Shown: positions 34,735-43,102 of the stretch, one piece after another
Layout of the letters: the number at the start of each line of letters is the position of its first letter
Position numbering within the stretch: the stretch's first letter is position 1
NCBI RefSeq assembly: GCF_000876015.1
Contig: NZ_BBQM01000019.1
Location: forward strand, 300,391-364,390
DNA from: Cupriavidus basilensis
GTDB taxonomy: Bacteria; Pseudomonadota; Gammaproteobacteria; Burkholderiales; Burkholderiaceae
Reading direction: 5' to 3'
DNA: 64,000 nt
The notes under the pieces: generated by a model
Databases searched by the model: none
Told to the model about the DNA's origin: nothing
What the model saw: only the letters and a program-made list of their open reading frames with translations
Position numbers and translations under genes: made by a program

Positions 34735-35664
34735 ATGAGTGTGATTGCCCAATATGTGTTCAACGGCCTGATGCTCGGCATGATCTATGCCATGGTCGCC
34801 GTTGGATTCACGCTGTTCTTCGGCGTGCTCGATGTCATCAAGTTCTCCCACGGCGACACGCTGATGGTGGGCGCCTTCGCCGGCCTGGCGGCGTCCACCG
34901 GCGTGCTGATGCTCGGCATCGACACGCCGTGGATCCAGCTCCTCGCCGTGGTGGCCTGCGCGGTCAGCGTGACCGGCCTGCTGGGCGCCGGCATCGCCAA
35001 GTTCCTGATCCTGCCGCTGCGCAAGGCGCCGCCGCTGAACACGCTGCTGGCCACGCTGATGCTGGGCACGGTGATGCGCGAATGCGTGCGCCTGTTCTAT
35101 CCCGACGGCTCCAACCCGAAGCCGTTCCCGCGGCTGCTGCCCTCGGCCTCGATCGAGCTGGGCAGCCTGTCGCTGCGGGCCGACAACCTGATCCTGCTGG
35201 CCACCGGCATCGCCATCATCGTGGGCGTGCACCTGCTGATCACGCGCACCCGCTTCGGCATGGCGATCCGCGCGGTGGCGCAGGACGGCGAGACCGCGCG
35301 GCTGATGGGCATCGACTTCGAGGCCGTGGTGTTGTTCACCTTCGCGCTCGGCTCGGCGATGGCGGCGCTGGCCGGCGTCATGAACGGCCTGTACTACAAC
35401 GAGATCAATTTCAACGTGGGCCTGCTGCTGGGCGTGATCGGCTTCGCCGCGGCCATCCTGGGCGGGCTGGGCAACATCTACGGGGCGATCCTGGGCGGCT
35501 TCCTGTTCGCCGCGCTGCAGGTGATCGGCAGCGCCACGCTGCCGGCGCTGATCCCGGACATTCCGAGCGCGTACAAGGACGTGTTCGCCTTCGCCGTGGT
35601 GATCGTGCTGATGGCGTTCAAGCCGACCGGGCTGATCGCCGAGAAATCCAGTGAACGGGTCTGA
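34735..35664 (+). CDS. Branched-chain amino acid-type ABC permease, LivH-like
   Basis: A 309-residue inner-membrane permease with about eight hydrophobic segments. Family motifs: FNGLMLGMIYAMVAVGFTLFFGVLDVIKFSHGD at the N-terminus (residues 9-41) and RAVAQDGETARLMGID in the cytoplasmic coupling loop. The ATG at 34735 follows GCGGAGA by 5 nt. It pairs with the LivM-like permease 22 bp downstream to form the importer channel. Confidence 0.92.
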   Translation: MSVIAQYVFNGLMLGMIYAMVAVGFTLFFGVLDVIKFSHGDTLMVGAFAGLAASTGVLMLGIDTPWIQLLAVVACAVSVTGLLGAGIAKFLILPLRKAPPLNTLLATLMLGTVMRECVRLFYPDGSNPKPFPRLLPSASIELGSLSLRADNLILLATGIAIIVGVHLLITRTRFGMAIRAVAQDGETARLMGIDFEAVVLFTFALGSAMAALAGVMNGLYYNEINFNVGLLLGVIGFAAAILGGLGNIYGAILGGFLFAALQVIGSATLPALIPDIPSAYKDVFAFAVVIVLMAFKPTGLIAEKSSERV

Positions 35665-35686
35665 GGCCACAGGGGAAACCAACACC

Positions 35687-36853
35687 ATGAACCAACCATC
35701 CATCCCGATGCGCGCCCCCGCCGCGGTGCTGGCCGCGGCCGGCATCGCCATCACGCTCTACCTGTGGCTGTTCCTGCATGCGGAGTCGCAGCTGAGCGTG
35801 GCCATCCTGCTGGCGGTGGCGCTGGCCGCGGTGGTGGCCGGGCGCCGGCTCGGCGCCACGCGCCGCCTCGAGGCCGCCGGCATGAGCCGGCCCGGCCTGG
35901 CGCGCCTGTGGGCGGCGGCCGGCACGCTGGCGCTGATCGCGGCGTTCTACGACACGCACTTCGCGCTGCTGATGATCTGCACCGTGCTGCTGTACACCAC
36001 CGCGTGCCTGGGGCTGACGCTGCAGTTCGGCTTCTCGGGCGTGGCCAATTTCGCCGGCGCGGCGTTCTTCGGCATCGGCAGCTACGCCACCGCGGTGCTG
36101 GCCGCGCACAGCGGCCTGCCGCACCTGCTGATCATCGTCATCGCCGGCGTGATCTCGGCGCTGGTGGGCTCGCTGCTGATCGCGCCGGTGCTGCGCACGC
36201 GCGGGCACTACGCGGCGCTGGTCACGATCGCCTTCGGCATCCTGTTCAAGACCTTCATCGAGGTCAACGACGTGCTGGGCGGCCCGCAGGGCCTGCAGGT
36301 GCCGGGCATGCGCCTGTTCGGCTACGCCCTCAACGACGGCTTCACCGTGTTCGGCGCCGACGTGTCGTTCTACGTCAGCTACGCCCTGCTGAGCCTGGGC
36401 ATCTGCGGCGGCGTGTTCGCCGTGGTCAAGGCGCTGGAGCGCTCGTGGGTGGGCCTGGCGATGGACGTGGTGCGCACCGACGAAACCGCCGCGGCCACGT
36501 TCGGCCTGCATATCGCGCGCTGGAAGGTGGTGGCCTTCATGCTCGGCAACTTCTTCGCCGGCATCGCCGGCAGCGTGTACGGCATGGTCACGGGCTTCGT
36601 CGCGCCCAACAACTTCACGTTCTCGGATTCGCTGCTGATGCTGTCCATCGTGATCCTGGGCGGGCTGGGCAACGCGGTCGGCCTGGTGCCGGCCGCGATC
36701 ATCGTGCTGGTGCTGCCGGAAAAGCTGCAGTTCATCCAGGAATACCGCTTCCTGTTCTACGCGGCGCTGGTGATCGCCATCCTGCTGTTCCGCCCCGCCG
36801 GGCTGATGCCGCGCAAGACGCGCCTGTTCTTTGCCGGGGAGGCTTCGCGATGA
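35687..36853 (+). CDS. Branched-chain amino acid-type ABC permease, LivM-like
   Basis: A 388-residue inner-membrane permease. Motifs: LGLTLQFGFSGVANFAGAAFFGIGSYATAVL, and the cytoplasmic loop MDVVRTDETAAATFGLH. The start at 35687 (MNQPSIPM) is supported by AGGGGAAA about 9 nt upstream; an in-frame ATG 36 bp earlier has no such site. Its stop overlaps the next start by ATGA, coupling it to the ATPase. Confidence 0.9.
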   Translation: MNQPSIPMRAPAAVLAAAGIAITLYLWLFLHAESQLSVAILLAVALAAVVAGRRLGATRRLEAAGMSRPGLARLWAAAGTLALIAAFYDTHFALLMICTVLLYTTACLGLTLQFGFSGVANFAGAAFFGIGSYATAVLAAHSGLPHLLIIVIAGVISALVGSLLIAPVLRTRGHYAALVTIAFGILFKTFIEVNDVLGGPQGLQVPGMRLFGYALNDGFTVFGADVSFYVSYALLSLGICGGVFAVVKALERSWVGLAMDVVRTDETAAATFGLHIARWKVVAFMLGNFFAGIAGSVYGMVTGFVAPNNFTFSDSLLMLSIVILGGLGNAVGLVPAAIIVLVLPEKLQFIQEYRFLFYAALVIAILLFRPAGLMPRKTRLFFAGEASR

Positions 36854-37647
36854 GCAGCGTGAACGATACCGGCGTCATGGTGGAAGTGCGCGGCCTGACC
36901 ATGCGCTTCGGCGGCCTGACCGCGCTCGACAGCCTCGACATGCGCATCCGCGAGGGCGAGATCCTCGGGCTGCTGGGCCCCAACGGCTCGGGCAAGACCA
37001 CCTTCTTCAACGTGCTGACCGGGCTCTACAAGGCCAGCGGCGGCTCGATCCGCTACCGCGGCGAGGAAGTCATCGGCAAGTCGCCGCAGGAGATCTACCG
37101 CGGCGGCGTGGCGCGCACGTTCCAGCGCTCGCGCCTGTCGCTGCCGCTGACCGTGTTCGACAACATCGTGATCGGCGATTACCAGCACATGCGCCACGGG
37201 CTGGGCTTCAACCTGTTCCGCCGCAAGGCCTTCCGCGCGGAATACGATGCCTACGTGGACAAGGTCAAGGGCCTGCTGGAGATCTTCAGCCCGCCGCTGG
37301 TGGCGCGCCTGTTCGAGCCGGTGGAGACCTTCACCATGATCGACCGGCGCCGCATCGAGGTGTGCCGCGCGCTGATGAGCCAGCCGCGCCTGCTGCTGCT
37401 CGACGAGCCCTCCGCCGGCATGACGCACGACGAGACCCACGAACTGATGAACGACATCCTGGATGTGCGCGGCAAGCTCAAGAGCCTCTCGGTGGTGCTG
37501 ATCGAGCACGAGATGAACGTGATCGAGCGCATCACGGACCGCTGCGTGGTGCTGAACTACGGCAAGAAGATCGCCGAAGGCACCTACGCGCAGATCACCG
37601 CGGACCCGGATGTGCAGACCGCCTATCTTGGGGAGGAAGCGGCATGA
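36850..37647 (+). CDS. ABC transporter ATPase, LivG-like, with atypical signature loop
   Basis: A 265-residue ABC ATPase. Walker A is GPNGSGKTT, Walker B is LLLLDEPSAGM, and the H-loop region is LIEHEMNV. The C-loop is unusual: where LivG proteins carry LAYGDQRRLE or LSGGQ-type residues, this one reads FTMIDRRRIEV, without the central glycine that contacts ATP. Either this branch uses one competent site (LivF is canonical), or the variation is tolerated. Overlaps both neighbours by ATGA. Confidence 0.9.
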   Translation: MSSVNDTGVMVEVRGLTMRFGGLTALDSLDMRIREGEILGLLGPNGSGKTTFFNVLTGLYKASGGSIRYRGEEVIGKSPQEIYRGGVARTFQRSRLSLPLTVFDNIVIGDYQHMRHGLGFNLFRRKAFRAEYDAYVDKVKGLLEIFSPPLVARLFEPVETFTMIDRRRIEVCRALMSQPRLLLLDEPSAGMTHDETHELMNDILDVRGKLKSLSVVLIEHEMNVIERITDRCVVLNYGKKIAEGTYAQITADPDVQTAYLGEEAA

Positions 37648-38351
37648 GCACGCTGAGCGTGAAGGGCCTGAGCACGGGCTACGACAAGGTCAACGTGCTG
37701 CACGACGTGTCGATCGAGGTGGCGCCGGGCAAGATCACCTGCATCCTGGGCGCCAACGGCGCCGGCAAGAGCACGCTGATCCGCGCCATCCTGGGCCTGA
37801 CGCCGCCGCGCCAGGGGCAGATCCTGTGGGACGGCCGGGACCTCGCCGGCGAGAAGACGCACAAGATCATCGCCAGGGGCATCTCGTGCATTCCCGAGGG
37901 CCGCAAGGTGTTCCCGCGCATGACGGTGGCGGAGAACCTGGCGCTGGGCGCGTTCCTCGAGAGCAACGCGCCGCTGGTGCGCGAGCGGCTCGGCAAGGTC
38001 TACGATATCTTCCCGCGCCTGAAGGAGCGCGCCGCGCAGCTGGCCGGCACCATGTCCGGCGGCGAGCAGGCGATGGTGTCGATCGGGCGCGGGCTGATGG
38101 CCGAGCCCAGGCTGCTGGTGATCGACGAGCCTTCGCTGGGGCTGTCGCCGCTGTACGTGAAGGAGAACTTCAAGGTCATCAAGCAGATCAACGCGCTCGG
38201 CATCACCGTGCTGCTGGTGGAGCAGAACGCGCGCCAGACGCTGGCGATCTCGCACTACGGCTACGTGCTGTCGCAGGGCCGCGTGGTGGCGCAAGGCACG
38301 GCCGAGGCGCTGTCCGCCAACGATGAAGTGCGCTCGGCCTATTTTGGCTAG
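37644..38351 (+). CDS. ABC transporter ATPase, LivF-like
   Basis: A 235-residue ABC ATPase forming a heterodimer with the LivG-like subunit. Walker A is GANGAGKST, the signature is TMSGGEQAMVSIGR, Walker B is LLVIDEPSLGLSP, and VEQNARQTL follows. All motifs are canonical for LivF. The start is coupled to the previous stop by ATGA. The gap to the amidase downstream is 42 bp. Confidence 0.92.
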   Translation: MSTLSVKGLSTGYDKVNVLHDVSIEVAPGKITCILGANGAGKSTLIRAILGLTPPRQGQILWDGRDLAGEKTHKIIARGISCIPEGRKVFPRMTVAENLALGAFLESNAPLVRERLGKVYDIFPRLKERAAQLAGTMSGGEQAMVSIGRGLMAEPRLLVIDEPSLGLSPLYVKENFKVIKQINALGITVLLVEQNARQTLAISHYGYVLSQGRVVAQGTAEALSANDEVRSAYFG

Positions 38352-38393
38352 ACTCGCGGCCGGACGCGCCGGAACCACAGGAGAAAACCTGCC

Positions 38394-39683
38394 ATGAACG
38401 ATTTCCTGACTCTTCCCGTGCGCGAGCTGGCGGCGCGCATCGCGCGGCGCGAGCTGAGCGCGCAAGCGGTGGCGCGCGCCTGCATCGAGCGCATCGAGGC
38501 GACCGAGGCCGGCGTCCTGGCGTGGCAGCATTTCGATGCCGCCCAGGCGCTGGCGCAGGCCCGCGCGCTCGACGCCGCGCCCGCGGCCGGCGCGCTGCAG
38601 GGCGTGCCGCTCGGCGTCAAGGACCTGATGGACACCGCCGACATGCCCACCACCTACGGCTCGCCCATCTACGCCGGGCACCGCCCGGCGATGGACGCGG
38701 CCTGCGTGGCCGCCGCGCGCGCGGCCGGCGCGCTGGTGATGGGCAAGACCGTCACCACCGAGTTCGCCACCTTCCAGCCCGGCGCCACGCGCAACCCGCG
38801 CGCGCCGACCGACGCGCCGCGCACGCCGGGCGGCTCGTCCAGCGGCTCGGCCGCGGCGGTGGCCGCGGGCATGGTGCCGCTGGCGTTCGGCACGCAGACC
38901 GCCGGCTCGATCGTCCGCCCGGCCGCGTACTGCGGCGTGGTCGGCTACAAACCCACCTACGGCACGCTGCCGGGCGCCGGCATCAAGCCGCTGGCGCCGA
39001 GCCTGGACACCGTGGGCGTGCTGGCGCGCACGGTCGACGACGCGGCCTTCTTCATCGGCACGCTGGCGCGCCTGCCGCTCGCGCCGGCGGATGCCGCCGC
39101 GCCGGCCCGGCTGCGCGTGGGCATCTGCCGCACGCCGCACTGGGAGCGCGCCGGCGAGGACAGCCGCCGCGCGCTGGCCGATGCCGCGCGCGTGCTGCAG
39201 GCGCAGGGCGCCACCGTGGGCGAGCTGGCCATGCCGGAAGCCTTCGCGCGCCTGACCCAGGCGCAGATCGACATCATGGCCTACGAGGCCGCCGCCGCCT
39301 TCGTGCCCGAGCTGCGCGCGCGCCCGGAAGGCTTCAGCGCCGCCTTCGCCGCGCTGCTGGCCACCGGCCAGCGCATCGACGGCACGCATTATTTCGCCGC
39401 GCAGGCGCTGGCCGCCGAGGCGCGCCGCGCGTTCGAGGCGGCCTTCGGCCAGTTCGACGTCGTGCTCGCGCCCAGCGCCGAGGGCGAGGCGCCGGCCGGC
39501 CTGGGCGCCACCGGCGACCCGATCTTCAACCGCATGTGGTCGCTGCTCGGCAACCCCTGCGTGCACGTGCCGACCGGCACCGGCGCGCACGGCATGCCGG
39601 TCGGCGTGACGCTGGTCGGCCCGTGCCGCGGCGACGCGCAGGCGCTGGCCGCCGCGCACGCGCTCGAGCGCGGCGTGGCGTGA
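38394..39683 (+). CDS. Amidase signature family hydrolase, Liv operon
   Basis: A 429-residue cytoplasmic amidase. The triad is visible: Lys76 in GVKD, Ser148 in PGGSSSGSAAA and Ser172 in TQTAGSIVRPA. It is shorter than the amidase at 26670, mainly at the C-terminus, and not a close paralogue. Placed directly after the importer and before an M20 N-carbamoyl-type hydrolase, it probably opens an amide, ureide or related bond of the imported compound. The real substrate is unknown. Confidence 0.88.
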   Translation: MNDFLTLPVRELAARIARRELSAQAVARACIERIEATEAGVLAWQHFDAAQALAQARALDAAPAAGALQGVPLGVKDLMDTADMPTTYGSPIYAGHRPAMDAACVAAARAAGALVMGKTVTTEFATFQPGATRNPRAPTDAPRTPGGSSSGSAAAVAAGMVPLAFGTQTAGSIVRPAAYCGVVGYKPTYGTLPGAGIKPLAPSLDTVGVLARTVDDAAFFIGTLARLPLAPADAAAPARLRVGICRTPHWERAGEDSRRALADAARVLQAQGATVGELAMPEAFARLTQAQIDIMAYEAAAAFVPELRARPEGFSAAFAALLATGQRIDGTHYFAAQALAAEARRAFEAAFGQFDVVLAPSAEGEAPAGLGATGDPIFNRMWSLLGNPCVHVPTGTGAHGMPVGVTLVGPCRGDAQALAAAHALERGVA

Positions 39684-39723
39684 GCCGCGGCGCGGACCGG
39701 AACAACATCCCAGGAGCACCGTT

Positions 39724-41013
39724 TTGACCTTTCAGGAACAACAAGCCGCCGAGCGCGCCCAGGACCACGTCGACGGCGCGCGGCTGCAGGCCGCCATCGC
39801 CGAGCTCGCCGCGTTCGGCGGACGCGCCGACGGCGGCGTCTCGCGCGAGGCGCTCACCGACGTCGACCTGGCCGCGCGCCGCCACCTGATCGCGCGCGCC
39901 CGCGCGCTCGGCTGCGAGGTGAGCACCGACGACTGCGCCAACCTGTTCTTCCGCCGCGCCGGCACCGCCGACCTGCCGCCGGTGCTGACCGGCAGCCATG
40001 CCGACACCCAGCCGGTGGGCGGCAAGCTCGACGGCGCCTATGGCGTGCTGGCCGGCCTGGAAGTGATCGCCGCGCTCAACGACGCCGGCATCCGCACCCC
40101 GCGCCCGATCGAGGTGGTGGCGTGGACCAACGAGGAAGGCAGCCGCTTCGGCCCCGGCGCGATGGGTTCGAGCGCGTTCGTCGACCCGGCCTGCCTGCCG
40201 GCCTACCGCGACGCGGTCGACGGCGCCGGCGTGCGCTTCGGCGACGCGCTGGACGCGGCGCTGGCGGCCTCGCCCGACGTGCCGCGCCGCCCCATGCGGC
40301 AGCCGATGTCGGCGTGCGTGGAGCTGCATATCGAGCAAGGCCCGGTGCTGGAGCGCGCCGCGGTGCCGCTGGGCGTGGTCGGCGGCATCCAGAGCGTGCG
40401 CTGGTATCGCGTGACGTGCGCCGGCACGATGGGCCACGCCGGCACCACGCCGATGCGCGAGCGCAGCGACGCGATGGCCACCGCCGTGGACATCGCGCAG
40501 CAGCTGTACGCGTTCGCCGCGACGGAATCGGGCGCCGCCGCCGGCACCGAGCTGCGCCTCACGCTGGGCCGCTGGCAGGTGTCGCCGAACTCCGTGAACA
40601 CGATTCCGGGCAAGGTAGAATTCACGGTCGATGCGCGCTGCGTGGACGAGGCGGTGCTGGAGCGCTTCGAGGCCAGGCTCGGCGAGATCGCCGCGCGGCA
40701 GCACCGCGGCAGCGTCGGCTTCGCGTGCTTTTTCCGCCGGCCGCCGACGCTGTTCCCGCCCGCGATGCTGTCGCTGGTGGGCCGGGCCTGCGAGCGCGCC
40801 AGCGCGCGCGCGGGGCTGGCCGCGCCGCTGCAGCTGACCTCGGGCGCGTTCCACGATGCCATGTACCTGGCCGGGCACTGCCCGACCGCCATGATCTTCG
40901 TGCCCAGCAAGGGCGGCATCAGCCACAACGCGGCCGAGGACACCGCGCCGCACGACCTGTTCCTCGGCGCGCAGGCGCTGGCCTACACCGTGGCCGCGCT
41001 CGCGCACCAGTGA
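39724..41013 (+). CDS. M20 family N-carbamoyl-amino-acid hydrolase / allantoate amidohydrolase-like
   Basis: A 429-residue dinuclear metallohydrolase of the HyuC/AllC/beta-ureidopropionase group, releasing ammonia and CO2 from N-carbamoyl groups. Predicted metal ligands: His92 (GSHADTQ), Asp103 (LDGAYGVLAG), Glu138 with catalytic Glu137 (TNEEGSRF), His202 (ELHIEQGP) and a C-terminal His in SGAFHDAM. The TTG start at 39724 follows AGGAG by 8 nt; no ATG fits. With the preceding amidase it could degrade a ureido or hydantoin-like compound. Which N-carbamoyl substrate is open. Confidence 0.87.
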   Translation: MTFQEQQAAERAQDHVDGARLQAAIAELAAFGGRADGGVSREALTDVDLAARRHLIARARALGCEVSTDDCANLFFRRAGTADLPPVLTGSHADTQPVGGKLDGAYGVLAGLEVIAALNDAGIRTPRPIEVVAWTNEEGSRFGPGAMGSSAFVDPACLPAYRDAVDGAGVRFGDALDAALAASPDVPRRPMRQPMSACVELHIEQGPVLERAAVPLGVVGGIQSVRWYRVTCAGTMGHAGTTPMRERSDAMATAVDIAQQLYAFAATESGAAAGTELRLTLGRWQVSPNSVNTIPGKVEFTVDARCVDEAVLERFEARLGEIAARQHRGSVGFACFFRRPPTLFPPAMLSLVGRACERASARAGLAAPLQLTSGAFHDAMYLAGHCPTAMIFVPSKGGISHNAAEDTAPHDLFLGAQALAYTVAALAHQ

Positions 41014-41071
41014 CCAACGCAGCGGGCGGCCCGCAAGCCGCCGGCTTGCCCTCATTCCTGGACGGATCGAA

Positions 41072-41791
41072 TTGAAAGCGAAGAACGCACAGCCCGCCAA
41101 GACGGCCGCCGCGGCGCCGGCCGCCAGGGCCAAGCCGGCAGCCGGGGCGGCCCCCGCGGCCAAGGCCGCGCCGCGGGCAACGCGCCGGACCGCGCCCGGG
41201 AAGGCCGCAGGCGCGGGGTTGCCGCCCGCGCCACCCGCCGCGCCCTCGCCCACCGCCACGCTCGGCCTGCAACTGCGCCACGCCCGCCTGGTGGCCGGCT
41301 ACACGCTGCTGCAGCTGTCGCACAAGGCCGGCTGCTCCGAAAGCCTGATCTCCAAGCTCGAGCGCGGCCACGCCACGCCGTCGTTCGCCATGCTGCACCG
41401 GCTGGCGGTGGCGCTCGACACCAACATCGCGGCGCTCACCAGCGACGAGGCGCCCGGCGAAAACCCGATCCTGCGGCGCGGCGAGCGCTCGGTCATCAAG
41501 GCCGGCGGAATAGCGCTCGAGCGGCTGGTGCTGCCCAAGCGCGGCGGGCTGCTGCAGGCGAACATCCATATCGTGTCGCCGGGCGAATCCAGCGACGGGC
41601 AGATCGAGCACGTGGGCGAGGAAGTCGGCTACGTGCTCGAAGGCGTGCTGGAACTGATGCTCGGCGACGTCACCTACACCATCGCCGCCGGCGACGCCTT
41701 CACCTTTCCGAGCAGCGTGCCGCACGGGTACCGCAACATCGGCACCGACGTGGCCAAGGTGCTGTGGGTGAATTCGCCGGCGACGTTCTGA
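41072..41791 (+). CDS. XRE-cupin transcriptional regulator
   Basis: A 239-residue regulator. Residues 1-60 are an Ala/Lys/Pro-rich, probably disordered tail. Residues about 65-120 are a helix-turn-helix (LRHARLVAGYTLLQLSHKAG, SESLISKLERG). The C-terminal cupin_2 domain carries IEHVGEEVGYVLEGVLEL and FTFPSSVPHGYRN. Such proteins sense small metabolites and often control amine, amino-acid or purine catabolism. The TTG at 41072 is the only visible start with a nearby purine stretch. Being the last gene of the operon, it is the natural candidate for the TTCAAGTnACTTGAA operators. Confidence 0.85.
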   Translation: MKAKNAQPAKTAAAAPAARAKPAAGAAPAAKAAPRATRRTAPGKAAGAGLPPAPPAAPSPTATLGLQLRHARLVAGYTLLQLSHKAGCSESLISKLERGHATPSFAMLHRLAVALDTNIAALTSDEAPGENPILRRGERSVIKAGGIALERLVLPKRGGLLQANIHIVSPGESSDGQIEHVGEEVGYVLEGVLELMLGDVTYTIAAGDAFTFPSSVPHGYRNIGTDVAKVLWVNSPATF

Positions 41792-41801
41792 CTCTCGCGC
41801 C

Positions 41802-42812
41802 TTACTCGAACGGCTGCGGCCGCTTGGTGGCGTCGCTCGACGGCGGCAGGATCGGCAGCGTCAGGCGCGGCTGGTCGCCGGTCAGCGTCTTGAGGAAGGC
41901 CACGATGTCGGCGTTCTCCTGGGCCGTGAATTTCCGCCCGAGCTGCAGGCGCCCCATCGTGTCGACCGCCTCGCCCAGCGTGTCGGCCGCGCCGTCGTGG
42001 AAGTACGGATAGGTCAGCGCGACGTTGCGCAGCGTGGGCACCTTGAAGTTGAAGCGGTCGGCATCGCGCCCGGTGACGGCGTAGCGGCCTTCGGCCGGGT
42101 TCGAGGTCTTGTACGGCTCCACCAGCCCCATCTTCTGGAACGAGTTGCCGCCGAGATTGGGGCCGTTGTGGCAGGCGATGCAGCCCGCGCTCTTGAACAG
42201 CTGGTAGCCGCGCAGCTCCTGCGCGTCGATGGCGGTCTTGTTCCCCTTGAGCCACTTGTCGAAGCGCGCGTTGGGCGTGACCAGCGTGCCCTCGAATGCC
42301 GCGATCGCCGCCGTCACCTCTTCGATGGTGAGCTTGTCGTTGCCGAAGACCTGGCGGAATTCCGTCACGTATTGCGGGATGGAATTGAGCATGTCCACGG
42401 CCAGCTCGTGCGAGAACGCCATCTCGCCGGGATTGGCGATCGGGCCGCCGGCCTGGGCCTGCAGGTCCTTGGCGCGGCCGTCCCAGAACTGGGCGAGGTT
42501 CAGGCTCGAATTGAGCACCGTGGGCGAATTGATCGGGCCCTTCTGCCACTTGTCGCCGATCGAGGTCTTGAGGTTGTCCGAGCCGCCCATGCTCAGGTTG
42601 TGGCACGAGTTGCAGGAGATGAAGCCCGAGCGCGACAGCCGCGGATCGAACCAGAGCTTCTCGCCGAGCCGGACCTTGGCCGGCTCCGTGACCTTGGCGG
42701 CGGAAATGGGCTGCACGGGCTCCTGCGCCGCCGAGTGCGCGGCGCCCGACAGCAGCACGAAAGCCAGACCTGACATACCCCGGACGAACGAATTCTGGAA
42801 AAGCCGTTTCAT
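41802..42812 (-). CDS. Di-haem cytochrome c peroxidase (CcpA/MauG family)
   Basis: A 336-residue periplasmic di-haem c-type peroxidase reducing H2O2 to water with electrons from the respiratory chain. The signal peptide is residues 1-29. Two haem sites: CNSCH (67-71) and CIACH (211-215). Start at the ATG at 42812 (MKRLFQNSF), with GGAG 7 nt upstream; the longer open frame adds 33 untypical residues. Convergent with the XRE-cupin gene (10 bp). An FNR/ANR-like site lies 147 bp upstream, consistent with oxygen control known for other members. Confidence 0.92.
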   Translation of the reverse strand: MKRLFQNSFVRGMSGLAFVLLSGAAHSAAQEPVQPISAAKVTEPAKVRLGEKLWFDPRLSRSGFISCNSCHNLSMGGSDNLKTSIGDKWQKGPINSPTVLNSSLNLAQFWDGRAKDLQAQAGGPIANPGEMAFSHELAVDMLNSIPQYVTEFRQVFGNDKLTIEEVTAAIAAFEGTLVTPNARFDKWLKGNKTAIDAQELRGYQLFKSAGCIACHNGPNLGGNSFQKMGLVEPYKTSNPAEGRYAVTGRDADRFNFKVPTLRNVALTYPYFHDGAADTLGEAVDTMGRLQLGRKFTAQENADIVAFLKTLTGDQPRLTLPILPPSSDATKRPQPFE

Positions 42813-42958
42813 GGAGGACTCCGTTTCTTGTTTTTGAACAGGAGGCACCATCGGGATGAAACGAAGCGGTCGCGTCGCCGGGACCCGCCCGATGGCGCCT
42901 CTTATCGACATGCGCCAGAAAAGCGTATCGATTAGGCGCCGGCGGCCATCGGCGGGCC

Positions 42959-42972
42959 TTGATGCCAGTCAA
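42959..42972. promoter_or_regulatory. FNR/ANR-like box upstream of the peroxidase gene
   Basis: TTGATGCCAGTCAA matches the FNR/ANR consensus TTGAT-N4-ATCAA with one mismatch. If it acts at -41.5 for the minus-strand peroxidase promoter, transcription would begin near 42925, leaving a leader of about 113 nt. Activation at low oxygen is inferred. The rest of the 290-bp gap (42813-43102) shows no gene. Confidence 0.5.
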
Positions 42973-43102
42973 GAAAGCCTGCGGGTTCGCCGCGACTGTC
43001 TCCATGCGGGCACGCGCGGCCCGCCCCGAGCGGCAATGTTGCTAATGTCTTGGCCGCAACGCCGCGTGGATGGCCTCGTCGCGCATCCGGCGACGCGGCC
43101 CG

